A stretch of 64,000 nucleotides of DNA from Elephas maximus indicus (lineage: Eukaryota > Chordata > Mammalia > Proboscidea > Elephantidae). Below are positions 31,990 through 42,954 of the stretch, piece after piece (the stretch's first letter is position 1; each line of letters starts with the position of its first letter). A model generated the notes under the pieces. It saw only the letters and a list, made by a program, of their open reading frames with translations. It did no database searches and was not told where the DNA came from. Both the position numbers and the translations under genes were made by a program. Location of the stretch: NCBI RefSeq assembly GCF_024166365.1, contig NC_064820.1, positions 52,739,501 through 52,803,500 on the forward strand. The letters run 5' to 3'.

Positions 31990-32162
31990 TACATACTTTT
32001 ATCAGTCACATTTTATGAACCCTTTTAAATAATGGTTGCACAATTCTGAGAGTATATTAAAAACCATTGTATTGTACACTTTAAAAAGGTACAATTTCAT
32101 GGTATCTGAATTATATCTCATTAAAGCTATTATTTAAAATAATAAAATTACAAAAAAAAAAA
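31990..32162 (+). mobile_element. Old L1 (L1M) 3' terminus with poly(A)
   Basis: aatggttgcacaattctgag, agtatattaaaaaccattgt, attgtacactttaaaaaggt and gaattatatctcattaaagc, then an A run at 32151-32165. This is the characteristic 3' end of older mammalian L1 families. It completes the L1 begun at 30465. Confidence 0.85.
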
Positions 32163-32283
32163 AAACTTGGGCTGAGCACAAATCACCAGCTCAATCTTTT
32201 TGCCTGGTAATTTTAGTTTGAGAGCCTCATGTAATCCCCACCTCGGTGACACTCCTCTGAATCTCAGTATTCCTCTCTCATTC

Positions 32284-32435
32284 ATAGCAGTTGAGAGCTT
32301 GGCTGCTAACCAAGAGGTCTGCAGTTTGAATCCAACAGCTGCTCCTTGGACACCCTGTGGTGCATTTCTACTCTGTCCTATAGGGTCGCTACGAGTCAGA
32401 ATTGACTCAACGGCAATTAGTTTGGTTTTTCTAAG
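32284..32435 (+). mobile_element. AfroSINE, sense
   Basis: gagcttggctgctaaccaag, aggtctgcagtttgaatcca, gctgctccttggacaccctg, ctctgtcctatagggtcgct, acgagtcagaattgactcaa and cggcaattagtttggttttt. The first ~25 bases of the head are lost or altered. Confidence 0.9.
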
Positions 32436-32497
32436 GCTCACCCTAGGCTTCTCACGCAAATGAAAGCAGCAACTAGTTCTGTATATGGGGTAGGATG

Positions 32498-32673
32498 CAG
32501 TGGTTTTCAAACGTTAGTGTTCATCAAAAATACTTGGAGGATTTAGTAAAGACAGATTGTCTGCTCCACTCCCAGAGTTTGTGATGCAATAGGTCTGGAG
32601 TATTTGCAATACTAGTAAGTTCCCAAGTGATGCTGATGCTGCTGGTCCAGGAACTATACTTTGAGATCCATTG
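32498..32673 (+). mobile_element. MER5A hAT (Charlie) relic
   Basis: Near complete: cagtggttttcaaacgttag at the left end, then aatacttggaggatttagta, agattgtctgctccactccc, agagtttgtgatgcaatagg, aagttcccaagtgatgctga and tgctgctggtccaggaacta, with tttgagatccattg at the right end. The ends are inverted repeats (cagtggttttcaaa / tttgagatccattg), as expected for MER5A. Confidence 0.9.
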
Positions 32674-32979
32674 TGCTAAGCCTTCAGGCACAAAATAAAT
32701 AAATAAGAAAAAGGTGACTTATAATCTTCCACCAGGTGTCTATTTGCCTTATATTTGCAAAACTAAAAACATCACTCAAGTGACCCTTCTAGGTACAAAA
32801 AAAAAAAAAGAAAACAGCATCTCTCAGGTATAATTTTTATAATAGAACCTATAAGGGAAGAAAAACACATTTTAAGGTGGCGAATGAGAAACTCAGCCTT
32901 GTGGTGATACTGAAACATCTGGGAGGAGATACTGTTGGAGGTTTGCAATGAGACGAAAGTAGGTAAAAGTCCACATTTT

Positions 32980-35016
32980 TTTTATATATACAATTTTTAT
33001 TGTGCTTTAAGTGAAAGTTTACAAATCAAGTCAGTCTCTCACATAAAAACTTATATATACCTTGCTACCTACTCCCAATTACTCTCCCCCTAATTAGACA
33101 GCCCGTTTTCTCCCTCCACTCTCTCTTTTCGTGCCCATTTCGCCAGCTTCTAACCCCCTCTACCCTCTCATCTCCCTTCCAGGCAGGAGATACCAACATA
33201 GTCTCAAGTGTCCACCTGATCCAAGAAGCTCACTCCTCACCAGAATCCCTCTCCAGCCCATTGTACAGTCCAATCCATGTCTGAAGAGTTGGCTTCGGGA
33301 ATGGTTCCTGCCCTAGGCCAACAGAAGGTCCAGGGGCCATGACCACCGCGATCCTTCTAGTCTCAGTCAGACCATTAAGTCTGGTGTTTTTATGAGAATT
33401 GGGGTCTGCATCCCACTGCTCTCCTGCTCCCTCAGGGGTTCTCTGTTGTGTTCCCTGTCAGGGCAGTCACTGGGTTGCAGCCAGGCACCATCTAGTTCTT
33501 CTGGTCTCAGGATGATGTAGTCTCTGGTTTATGTGGCCCTTTCTGTCTCTTGGGTTCGTAATTACCTTGCGTCCTTGGTGTTCGTCATTCTCCTTTGATC
33601 CAGGTAGGTTGAGACCAACTGACCCATCTTAGATGGCTGCTTGCTATCGTTTAAGACCCCAGATGCCACTCTTCAAAGTGGGATGCAGAATGTTTTCTTA
33701 ATAGATTTTATTATGCCGTTTAACCTAGATGTCCCCTGAAATCATGGTCCCCAAACCCCTGCCCCTGCTACACTGGCCTTCGAAGCATTCAGTTTATTCA
33801 GGAAACTTCTTTTGGTTTAGTCTGGTTATGCTGACCTCCCCTGTATTGTGTTGTCTTTCCCTTCAACTAAAGTAGTTCTTATCTACTATCTAATTAGTGA
33901 ATACCCCTCTCCCACCCTCTCTTCCTCCCTGCACTTGTAACTACAAAAGAATGTTTTCTTTTCAGTTTAATCTATTTCTCAAGCTCTTATAATAGTGGTC
34001 TTATACAATATTTGTCCTTTTGCATCTAACTAATTTCACTCAGCATAATGCCTTCCAGGTTCCTCCATGTTATGAAATGTTTCACAGATTCCTCACTGTT
34101 CTTTATTGATGCGCAGTATTCCATTGTGTGAATATACCATAATTTATTTATCCATTCATCTGTCAATGGGCACCTTGGTTGCTTCCATCTTTTTGCTATT
34201 GCAAACAGTGCTGCAATAAACATGGCTGTGCTTATATCTGTTCGTGTAAAGGCTCTTATTTCTCTAGGATATATTCCAAGGAGTGGGATTGCTGGATCAT
34301 ATGGTAGTTCTATTTCTAGCTTTTTAAGGAAGCTCCAAATCAATTTCCAAAGCGGTTGTACCATTTGACATTCCCACCAGCAGTGTATAAGTGTTCCAAT
34401 CTCTCCACAGCCTCTCCAACATTTATTATTTTGTGTTTTTTTGATTAATGCCAGCCTTGTTGGAGTGAGATGAAATCTCATTGTAGTTTTGATCTGCATT
34501 TCTCTAATGGCTACTGATCGTGAACATTGCCTCATGTATCTGTTAGCTACCTGAATGTCTTCTTTAGTGAAGTGTCTATTCATATCTTTTGCCCATTTTT
34601 TAATTGGGTTATTTGTCTTTTTGTAGTTGAGTTTTTGCAGTATTACGTAGATTTTAGAGATCAGGTGCTGGTCGGAAATGTCATAGCTAAAAAATTTTCC
34701 CCAGTCTGTAGTAGTCTTTTTACTCTTTTGGTGAAGTCTTTGGATGAGCATAGGTGTTTGATTTTTAGGAGCTCCCAGTTATCTAGTTTTTCTTCTGGAT
34801 TCTTAATAATGTTTTGTATACTGTCTATGCCATGTATTAGGGCTCCTAACATTGTCCCCATTTTTTTCTTCCATGATTTTTATCGTTTTAGATTTTATAT
34901 TTAGGTCTTTGATCCATTTTGAGCTTGCTTTTGTGCGTGGAGTGAGGTATGGGTCTTGTTTCATTTTTTTTGCAGATGGATATCCAGTTATGTCAGCACC
35001 ATTTGTTAAAAAGACT
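32980..35016 (-). mobile_element. Young L1, 5'-truncated, antisense, 17-bp target duplication
   Basis: A 2.04 kb L1 on the minus strand: poly(T) at 32976-32984, then 3' UTR to 34025 and ORF2 C-terminus to 35016. It is bounded by the perfect repeat gtaaaagtccacatttt at 32963-32979 and 35017-35033. Poly(A) end, long perfect duplication and 5' truncation are the hallmarks of target-primed reverse transcription. The 3' UTR is collinear with 59466-60490. It separates an empty site that would read ...gtaaaagtccacatttt... once. Confidence 0.96.
34026..35012 (-). pseudogene. L1 ORF2 C-terminal fragment with frameshifts
   Basis: The main frame is 34026-34751 (241 codons) and contains an intact Cys-rich motif [18 protein letters not shown] (CX3CX7HX4C). 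The upstream part is in two other frames (34661-34861 and 34803-35039), so at least two frameshifts lie at about 34750-34860. It ends with [15 protein letters not shown]; a stop replaces the last ~6 residues present in the copy at 58.5 kb. Inactive on truncation alone. Confidence 0.88.
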
Positions 35017-35214
35017 GTAAAAGTCCACATTTTGAGCATAAGTTCTTTTTGAACATTGTTTCAGAGGAGGGCAACTGAGAGCAAAGATTGCCCTTTCAGG
35101 AAGCTCTATACTTAGGGGCAGGAAGCTAAGAAAGATGGCAGAACAGTAGAACATTAGAAGCAAAAGCAGGCAGGTTTGTGCTATGGAAGGCAGCAAAGCC
35201 ATATTAATAAGGCA

Positions 35215-36252
35215 CATTCAAACCTAGAAGAAATGGATAAATTTCTATAAAAATGCTATCTACCTAAATGAATACAAGCAGAGGTAGAAAACCAGAAAAG
35301 GCCCATAACAAAAGAAGAAATTGAAGATATCATTAAATAGAAATTTAAAAAAACTCCCAGCAAAATGGCCAGGACCAGATAGCTTCAGTGGAGAGTTCTA
35401 CTAAACATTCAAGAAGAGCTGACACCAATTCTACTCAAACTATTCCAGGACGTAGAATAGGAAAGAATACTTCCTAATTCATTCTATGAAGTCAGTATAA
35501 CCCTGATACCAAAGCCAGGCAAATATACCGCAAAAAGAGAAAATTATAGACCAATATCCTTCATGAATATAGATGCAAAAATTCTCAACAAAATTCTAGC
35601 CTACAGAGTACAACAGCATATCAAAAAAATAATACATCATGATCAGATGGGATTTATACCAGGGATGCAAGATTAACATTAGAAAAACAATCAGTGTAAT
35701 TCCCTACATAAATAAAACCAAGGAAAAGAATCACATGATCATCTCAATCCATACAGAAAAGACATTCGATAAAATCCAACACCCTTTCCTGATAAAAAAT
35801 CTCAGCAAAATAGGAATAGAAGGAAATCCCTTAACATAATTAAAAACATACCTACAAAACCAACAGCCGATATTACACTCAATGGAGAGAGATTGAAAGC
35901 ATTCCCCTTGAGAACAGGAACTATACAAGGATGCCCATTATCACCACTCCTATTCAACAGCCAGAGCAATAAGGCAAGAAAGGAAAATAAAGAGCATCCA
36001 AATTGGAAAGGGAGATGTAAAACTATCCCTATTCACAGATGACATGATCCTATACATAAAATATACCAGAGATTCCACAAGAAAGTTGCTGGAACTAACA
36101 GAAGGGTTCAGCAAAGTGGCAGGGTGCAAGATTGATATACAAAAATCAGTTATAATCTTCTATACTAACAAGAACTCCAAGAAGGAAATCTAAAACACAA
36201 TACCATTTACAGTAGTCCTCAAAAGGATAAAATACCTAGGAAAAAATCTAAC
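35215..36252 (+). mobile_element. L1 ORF2 reverse-transcriptase fragment
   Basis: Sense fragment over the reverse transcriptase: ctccaggaccagatagcttc-like ggccaggaccagatagcttc, ccaatatccttcatgaatat, gatcagatgggatttatacc. Motif A reads [12 protein letters not shown] (catalytic aspartate changed to histidine), about 35739-35774. The YADD-type box reads LFTDDM at about 36029-36046. A short deletion at about 35958 removes the stretch after ctcctattcaac. Several stops. The right edge is cut by an AfroSINE; the left edge is diffuse. Confidence 0.88.
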
Positions 36253-36377
36253 CTGAGTTTCTTAGGCTGCCATCTTTACTGGAGCAGATTACCAGGTCTT
36301 TTCTACTGTGGGGCAGCTGGTGGGTTCAAACCTGCAAGCTTTCAGTTAGTATTGAGTGCTTAACCACTGCACCACGA
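36253..36377 (-). mobile_element. AfroSINE, antisense, lacking its 3' part
   Basis: tgagtttcttaggctgccat, ctttactggagcagattacc, aggtcttttctactgtgggg, ctggtgggttcaaacctgca and aaccactgcaccacga: central module and head. The RTE-like tail is absent and the L1 sequence abuts directly. Confidence 0.85.
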
Positions 36378-36541
36378 ACCAAAAACCAAACCCATTGCCG
36401 TTGAGTCAATTCCAACTCATAGCGACCCTGTAGGACGGAGTAGAACTGCCCCATAGGGTTTCCAAGGAGCATCTGGTGGATTTGAACTGCCAACCTTTGG
36501 GTTAGCAGCCAAACTCTTAACCACTATGCCACCAGGGTTTC
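36378..36541 (-). mobile_element. AfroSINE, short form, antisense, tandem with the previous one
   Basis: accaaaaaccaaacccattg, ccgttgagtcaattccaact, catagcgaccctgtaggacg, ccccatagggtttccaagga, ctggtggatttgaactgcca, acctttgggttagcagccaa and tatgccaccagggtttcc. A complete copy with well preserved head and tail. Confidence 0.92.
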
Positions 36542-36862
36542 CATAAATGTAAATATACTACTGAGTAAACATGAATTTATTTCTTACCCTATCCAGATGA
36601 GGCAGCTCCGTGTCTAACATAAAGTGACACTCAATAAATATTACTGTGTACACCCATCACCGCAGCCCTGAAAGCTACTGTTATTCCAAGAAGCAAGCCC
36701 TATTCCAAATTCACTCTTCCTTATGCCTTTACTTTCTGTTCCACATCAAAAGTTAGCAAAATGATGGGAGTGTCCAGTGCAGGGGAAGCAATTAGGTTTC
36801 CTCTATTTAGTACATTCCTTCAGGAAGTTTGGGATTAGAAATGCAGTAAAAGGAGGATCAGG
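36542..36862. other. No gene or repeat recognised
   Basis: About 320 bases; the L1 left of the AfroSINE pair does not resume here. Nothing is supported as a gene. Confidence 0.5.
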
Positions 36863-37163
36863 AGTCCCTGAGTGGTGCAAACGGTTAAGCACATGACTAC
36901 TCACCAAAAAGCTGGTGGTTCGAACTCACTCATCAGAGACTCCTAGGAGGAAAGGCCTAGAGATCGACTTCTAAAAGGTCATGGGCTCGAAAACCCTATG
37001 GTGTACAGTTCTACTGACACACATGAAGCTGAAAGCTCATGGTCTTGAAAACCCTAAAAAAAAAAAAAAAACCTTATGGAGCACAATTCCACTCTGACAC
37101 ACATGGGATCATCATGAGTCAGAGCTGACTCAACGGCAACTTGTTTGGTATGGGTTTTGGTTT
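36863..37163 (+). mobile_element. AfroSINE, acacatggg subfamily, with internal duplication
   Basis: Head: gagtccctgagtggtgcaaa-cgg, with an intact B box ggttcgaact at 36918-36927. Module: aggaggaaaggcctagagat (36945-36964). The segment with aaaaccctatg..., cagttctactgacacacatg is repeated as aaaaccctaaaaa..., accttatggagcacaattcc-actctgacacacatggg, separated by an A run at 37057-37072. Tail: gtcagagctgactcaacggc and aacttgtttggtatggg. Confidence 0.88.
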
Positions 37164-37284
37164 AAATAAAGAGAGGAGCAGGGCTAGCTGAAGAGGATTT
37201 TTTCAGCATAGAAAGTAGAAATTATGAGAACTTTTCTTTGAAAGGACTAAGTTTAATCTCTCTTTACATAACTCTTCATAATAG

Positions 37285-37400
37285 TTCATGTTTTGCACTT
37301 ACCTGTTTATGTATATAATCCTCCCCTCCTGACTGTAAATCTCTTGAGGGCAGGGCCTATGTCTTCTTTATGTTAGAATTCACCTAAGGCACTTAACCAA
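37285..37400 (+). mobile_element. L2 LINE 3' end
   Basis: tcctgactgtaaatctcttg followed by agggcagggcctatgtcttc is the well known L2 3' UTR signature. Ends eroded. Confidence 0.7.
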
Positions 37401-38035
37401 TTATCTCCATATAGAAAACCATTCATTGTATGTGTTGAGTCAGTAAGATTGATTTTTATTCAGGTTTGGGGTTAAGAATGTTACATGATGGTTTTTCTTC
37501 TGGAACCCATGCTGTTCTTAGCTGAGAACAATGCAGTAACCAGTCCATTATAGAAATGAGTAAACAGCCATGCATTCTATGAAAGCACCCAAGGATGATA
37601 CCCATGCGGCAAAAGTATCATCTCAATCGAGATTCAAGCAAACAGACTAATAATAAAACTGACATTGCTGTTGCTCTGTCCCAACAGCTTCAAGTATGTG
37701 CTTTGATTTGAGACAGATGGGTTTGACTTTGAGCACAATATTCCTGACAGCTAAAACATAAAACAAATAGATTCTTTCTGATAACTTAGAACACCCAAGT
37801 ACACGATTCAGGAAGAGATGTGGAGAAAAGTTACCATCTGCTTACCTCCTCTGAAGAGCTTCCAAAATTAAATTGCTGATGCCCTTAAGCTTGGTTTACA
37901 CAACTATTTTTAAAGGGACAATTTAGACTTTCCCTTTCATGTCTCAGGACCACAACAGATGAAGAGTAAAAAAGAAGACTCTATGTCCCAAGAAATAAAT
38001 TGATAACATTTTTTTGTGTATATGTAAAAAGCTGT
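37401..38035. other. Low-repeat stretch, no gene recognised
   Basis: No ORF, RNA or repeat match is supported in about 630 bases. Confidence 0.5.
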
Positions 38036-38185
38036 AGTTCACAGAACACTTTTATAGGCCTCATCTGATTTCTTCCTTGTAATTATTTTGGACAATACAA
38101 GTGCTCTATCTTCATTTTACAGATGAGGAAACTGAAGTGTAGAGAAGTGAAGTGCTTTGTCCAAGGGCATTGTCCCAAAGTAAAT
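38036..38185 (+). mobile_element. MIR relic
   Basis: cttcattttacagatgagga, aactgaagtgtagagaagtg, aagtgctttgtccaagggca and the preceding atctgatttcttccttgtaa match the MIR central and 3' part closely. Confidence 0.8.
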
Positions 38186-39687
38186 GCTTCTACAACCTCA
38201 GCTTTTATATTTTTTTATGTCATGCAGTTTCACTACAAACCTTGGTAATATATTGTTTTGATTTCCCTTTATTCTATCTTGTTGTCTGAGGAAAATACTG
38301 CTAATGAGGTACTTTCCTCTAGCAGGGTTACCATGCGATGGCAATTTCCACCTTGAGTCAGACCAGTAGGAAAAATAACAAAGGGAGAATCACAAAGAGC
38401 ATCTGCTGATGATAGCAAAGACTATGGAGGGGCTGGAATGGAAAATTCTGGGACTAAGACTAAAGTTTCCCTTAAGAGCTACACAGCATTTTACACATAG
38501 CTCTGTTAACAGTTTTTCTTCAGTCATCACTAGATGGCAATGATCTAGAATATAGAACTGCGGTAAGCAATTTTTATGTCAGCCAGTGGTAGAAAATGAC
38601 TTGAGAGATTGCACGTGCTGCTGCAATTTATATATGGCCTAGAAATTTCATGGTACAGCATTAAATAAGAATGGCTTAGCTAGTTAATGTGTATAAGCTG
38701 TGACCTTCCACCGGCCTCATGTCCTCACAATAGCACCAGATGCCTTTGTAACTAGTAGAATTGATTCATGCCATTCTCTCCTAATGGGGCTGCTTTCAGA
38801 GGCTTTAATATTGCTGCAATAAGGGCCAGTGCAGCTACACTGCCTTTGCTTTAATTAAGCACTTTCAATTATAATCTAAATCCTACATACTTCATGCCAA
38901 TTACCATAACAGCTTTAATCTGACATTTCAGGAAACAGAATCTCAAATATCAAATATGCATTCCATTATTTCCCTCCTTAAAAAAACATTCAAACTGTGC
39001 CAATATTGGGTTTCCAGATTCACTTATTTGATCAAAAATTTAGTGATATGTTGGTATAAAAAAGCTATAGAGTCATTTTCAGAACTATTTGGGAAATTTT
39101 AATTATGAACTGGGTGTTAGAGATTACAAAATTATGTTAACTTTCTAGGTGTAATAAAAACATTGTAGTTTATAGGGAAAAGTCTTTATTTTAGGAAAGT
39201 ATTTATTGAAGTATTTATAGGTAAAATTTCATGATATCTGAAACTTCTTAATGGTCCAATCAAAAAATACATATACAGATATACGGAGAGAGAAATGATA
39301 GATATAAGTGATATCAATATAAACAAAGCAAATATAAAGCATAAAGTTATTGAAGGTATCTTGTAGGTTCATATATTCATTATGTCAATTTTTGCATCTT
39401 TTCCACATTTTTGTATTTTCATAATAAAATGCTGAGAAAATATTAATCTTATGTGCCAAGGACAGTGGCACTGAAGCTGCAATAAGAATAAAAATCCCTG
39501 ACTTCATAGTTCAGTAGTCTAATTAAAGGTATGTAAGTAATTTGTAATGAATGTAATACTAGTAGGACTTAGCAAGATCCTTGAGGACAGAGAAGAGGAA
39601 GAGAACAATTCTGCCTAAAGATGTCAGGCTAACATTTCTCAGGACTGACACTTGCATAGGGCTCAAAAAATAAGTCAGCAGGGAATG
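38186..39687. other. Low-repeat stretch with a possible conserved non-coding block
   Basis: No gene or clear transposon. The block 38540-38960 is transposon-free with many TAAT cores (tttaattaagcactttcaat at about 38849-38868; ctttaatctgacatttcagg) and a composition typical of conserved non-coding elements near developmental genes. This is an impression from sequence texture only. The part 39440-39670 may be an old repeat remnant. Confidence 0.4.
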
Positions 39688-39976
39688 AGTCTTAGTTAGC
39701 TAGTGTTGTCGTAACAAAAATACCACAAGTAAGTGGCTTTAAAGAACAGAAATTCATTTTGTTATAGTTCTGGAGGCTAAAAGTTCTTATCAAGATCTCT
39801 GCCTTGCCGACCCCCTCTTTGTTGGTAGCCCGGATGTTTTTTGGTACCTTGAAGATCCTCACACAGCATACTTTTTCCCCAGTTTGTACTTGCTTCTGTG
39901 TCTAATCTATTCTTTTTATAACTCAAAAGTGATTAGGTTTAGGACAAACCCTATCCTAGTATGACCTTACTAACAA

Positions 39977-40118
39977 AAGAAACCCATTTCCATCAAGTCA
40001 ATCCTGAATCATAGTGACCCTTTAGGGCAGGGTAGAACTGTCCCACAGAGTTTCCAAAAGAGTGGCTGGCGGATTTGAACTGCCAATCTTTTGGTTAACA
40101 GCTGAACACTTAACCAGA
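39977..40118 (-). mobile_element. AfroSINE, antisense, first of a back-to-back pair
   Basis: agaaacccatttccatcaag, tcaatcctgaatcatagtga, ccctttagggcagggtagaa, gtttccaaaagagtggctgg, ggatttgaactgccaatctt and aacagctgaacacttaacca. Complete short form. Its tRNA-like head abuts the head of the next SINE. Confidence 0.9.
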
Positions 40119-40270
40119 GCTCTGTGATTAAGCCTTCAGCTGCTAACCAAAAAAGTTGGCAGTTCAAATCCACCAATCCCTCCTTGAAAGCCCTATGCGG
40201 CAGTTCTACCCTGTCCTATAGGGTCGCTATGAGTTGGAATCAACTCCAAAGTAACGACTTAACAAAAAAA
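40119..40270 (+). mobile_element. AfroSINE, sense, second of a back-to-back pair
   Basis: agctctgtgattaagccttc, agctgctaaccaaaaaagtt, gttcaaatccaccaatccct, ctatgcggcagttctaccct and tagggtcgctatgagttgga. The two SINEs form an inverted pair of about 145 bases each with no spacer. Confidence 0.9.
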
Positions 40271-40364
40271 GCCCTATTGCCAAACAGAGCTACATCCACA
40301 GGTATAGGGAATAGTGAGTAGAATTCCAGCCTGTAATTTGCGAGACACAATTCAATCCATAACA

Positions 40365-42954
40365 GAGAGCATTCTCGGCAGAGGCAAGCAATGGGCATGA
40401 TTGCAGAAGAATGAATCTGCATGAAAGAGGTGGAGAAGAGCGGACTCAGGGTGGCTGCACCACTGAGAAGGAAATAGGAAGGGAGTGAAAAATGAGTCTG
40501 GAAAGCCACGCAAAGGCCAGGAATCAGATATGAAGAAGCAGAGAATGTTGGCGATGTGAACCCATGGAAGGACTGTAAGGAGGGGAATGGCCTGCTTATG
40601 GACCAACAAACTCCCAAACGAGCAGTTATTCAAACTCCAGGGTCAAAACAACTTCTTGGTTACCGTCATGTACAGATGTCTTCAAAGTTTCCCTTGGATT
40701 TAAAGACAATCATGGCTGATTTTTCTGATTGAGGGGGTTGAGTGTAAGCAACTGGGCCCCCAATAGTATACCACATTTATGCCAATACACAGTGAAAGTG
40801 ATTAATGATAAGAATTTATATAGAGATAGAGATACCTATGTATCATTTAAGAAAATTGGGCAGGCAAATAGATGGATAAAAATTAAGCCAAAGAAAAAGA
40901 CAATTTAGTGATGATTATTTACATTGTTAAAAGATTATTAACTCTACAGAATTTTTACTTGTGTGCTACTCTACTCACAAGCACTGAGGATTTTTATACA
41001 AAGATAATTGACTACTCACTAGGAGCCTATGCACAAACAATTCTCTGAAATTGTTAGGAGCCACATGATTGTAGACACCAAGAGTAAATAAAAACAAGAC
41101 CCCACTGAAATGATGATGCAAAATAGAAATGATGCCTCAGTGTGTACTTTGTTTGCATTTTTGAAATCTACCTGTTGTATTAAGGGAACTATACCTTCAA
41201 TGCTGTCTGATCTTTTGTTTTGGGCCCTCTCTCAACGGCACTGGGGTAGAGGGCATCCTCTTTATACTGTATTTAGACTGATATTTACCTGCTAAAATGT
41301 AGTCAGTGAATGAGTAGTTTGGTTGTGTCTCCAGGCTCAATTTTCTGAGTTTTTACGTCAATCTTTTTCTTCCTGAAGCGTATATACTGACTACTGTAAG
41401 AAAGTATATCTTAAGCTTTCCTTAAAAAAAAAAAAAGCTTTCCTTACCTTCTGACAAATGCTGTGTATGTAGCATTATCTTCCTAATCACATGAACCCTT
41501 GTAGCTTCACTTTTTAGATTTCAACCTTTATCTAGCTTTCATGTTACTCTTTATTTAATCTTTCTCTAACTTACAGAAATATGGAATCGATGGCTTATAG
41601 TTGTATGGTTATGATCGAGTATCAAAGAAAAATAACACTTTGGGGACTAAGGGGTATACTTAGGTGAAAGCTTTGGGGAACTTTAGGAGTCAAGAAAATA
41701 TGCCTAAATTTAGTTCCTTAAAATATTATTGGGAGAGCATTCAAAGAAAGGATAAGAAACTAGAAAACTTTATAGTGAATAACCGTAAAGTCCCTAGTAA
41801 ACACTTTTACACTAGATCCTCCGGAGGAACTAGAACATCTGCTAGACTTTTTCCAACTTGAATTCCCGAGCTACCAATTAGTAATGGAAAATTACTTAAG
41901 TTGTGCCTGTAGCCCACAGTAACTGTTCAGGCTCTCAGTATCTGATCACACCTCTGGAGGGGAACACAGAAATTGTCAACGCTGCCAGAGAAGAAACGTG
42001 GAGGTCTCTAACTACTTAAAACCAGGATTTGGAGTGGAAAATGAAAATATCTGGATTTTTTTTTTTTTTTTTTTTTTAATGGAGCACTTGGGACAATCTT
42101 CCTAAACTTTTCCATTGAGTACAAGGCATAGAAAATGTAATATATCCTTCAGGGAGCCTGCAGGCAGAGCCCAAAAGTGTCATCCATAATTTGAAATATT
42201 TGAAGTGCCAGCAGAACCTTTAAAAATGCTTGCAATTTTTCGTTCTGCTCCTTAATATATCAATGTTTCTTTTAATGTAAAAATGGTTTCAGCTATCTAC
42301 AAGTTAAATTATTAACCCTTTTCATAAATCTTCAGATAAAATCAATACCCTCAAAGACGGGTCACACTTATTTCTAGCTGTGTATACCTAAGGGTACTTC
42401 TAAATATCTCTTGGCACATGACCCAGCATGAGAAACATGACCTAGACACAATCTCAAGGTTTCTGTGTGAAGAACACAGAGCTGAGGAGAATGTTGAGGC
42501 CTGAGGGACCCCAGAGACAGAGGACTGCCTGCTCCTCAATTAGTGAATTCTGTGGAAGTTTTAGATTTTCTTCTGTACTTGGAGAAACAGGTACAGGCAC
42601 TACTGGCTCATGTTTTGAGATCAGAGAAGAAAGAGAGCAAGCTTATACTCTTCAGTTAAACTAAGAAAAATTTCAGAGAAATGCAAAAATCTTCCAGTTC
42701 AGCTCATGCTCTTCTCTATACCAACAGTGGTAGGGCCAAAATTGAATTCATGATTCCACCAGCATAAAACGGTGGGGTTTTAGGCTCCATAATAGCCAGA
42801 TGTATGGGAAACTGTGGTTGGAAATCTAAACCAGAGTCTTGTAAATGGAGTGGAGAAGAATAGTCTTCTAAGATGGGGAAAGGTACTGTTATAAGACAAC
42901 AGAGAAGAGTACTGGGGAGATAAAAAAAGAGTTACTAAACTCCTACTTAACCTT
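40365..42954. other. Low-repeat stretch, no gene recognised
   Basis: About 2.6 kb. The overlapping minus-strand frames 40240-40617 and 40352-40633 encode low-complexity F/S/L-rich peptides with no motif, and one starts inside the AfroSINE, so I do not call a gene. A poly(T) run lies at 42057-42079. Confidence 0.5.

Larger units (their letters stand above)
39688..40364 (-). mobile_element. Solo MaLR-type LTR, antisense, carrying two AfroSINEs
   Basis: LTR sequence at 39688-39976 (gtcttagttagctagtgttg, tcgtaacaaaaataccacaa, gtaagtggctttaaagaaca, gttatagttctggaggctaa) and 40271-40364 (caggtatagggaata..., cacaattcaatccataaca). The start and end match the LTR at 18947-19439 and antisense MaLR LTRs. 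Two AfroSINEs sit inside at 39977-40270. The flanking duplication is not clear. No internal retroviral genes. Confidence 0.75.

Noticed and set aside
40240-40633. Overlapping 125- and 93-codon minus-strand frames
   Set aside because: They lie in two frames of the same DNA, one extending into an AfroSINE and LTR edge, with low-complexity S/F/L-rich products.
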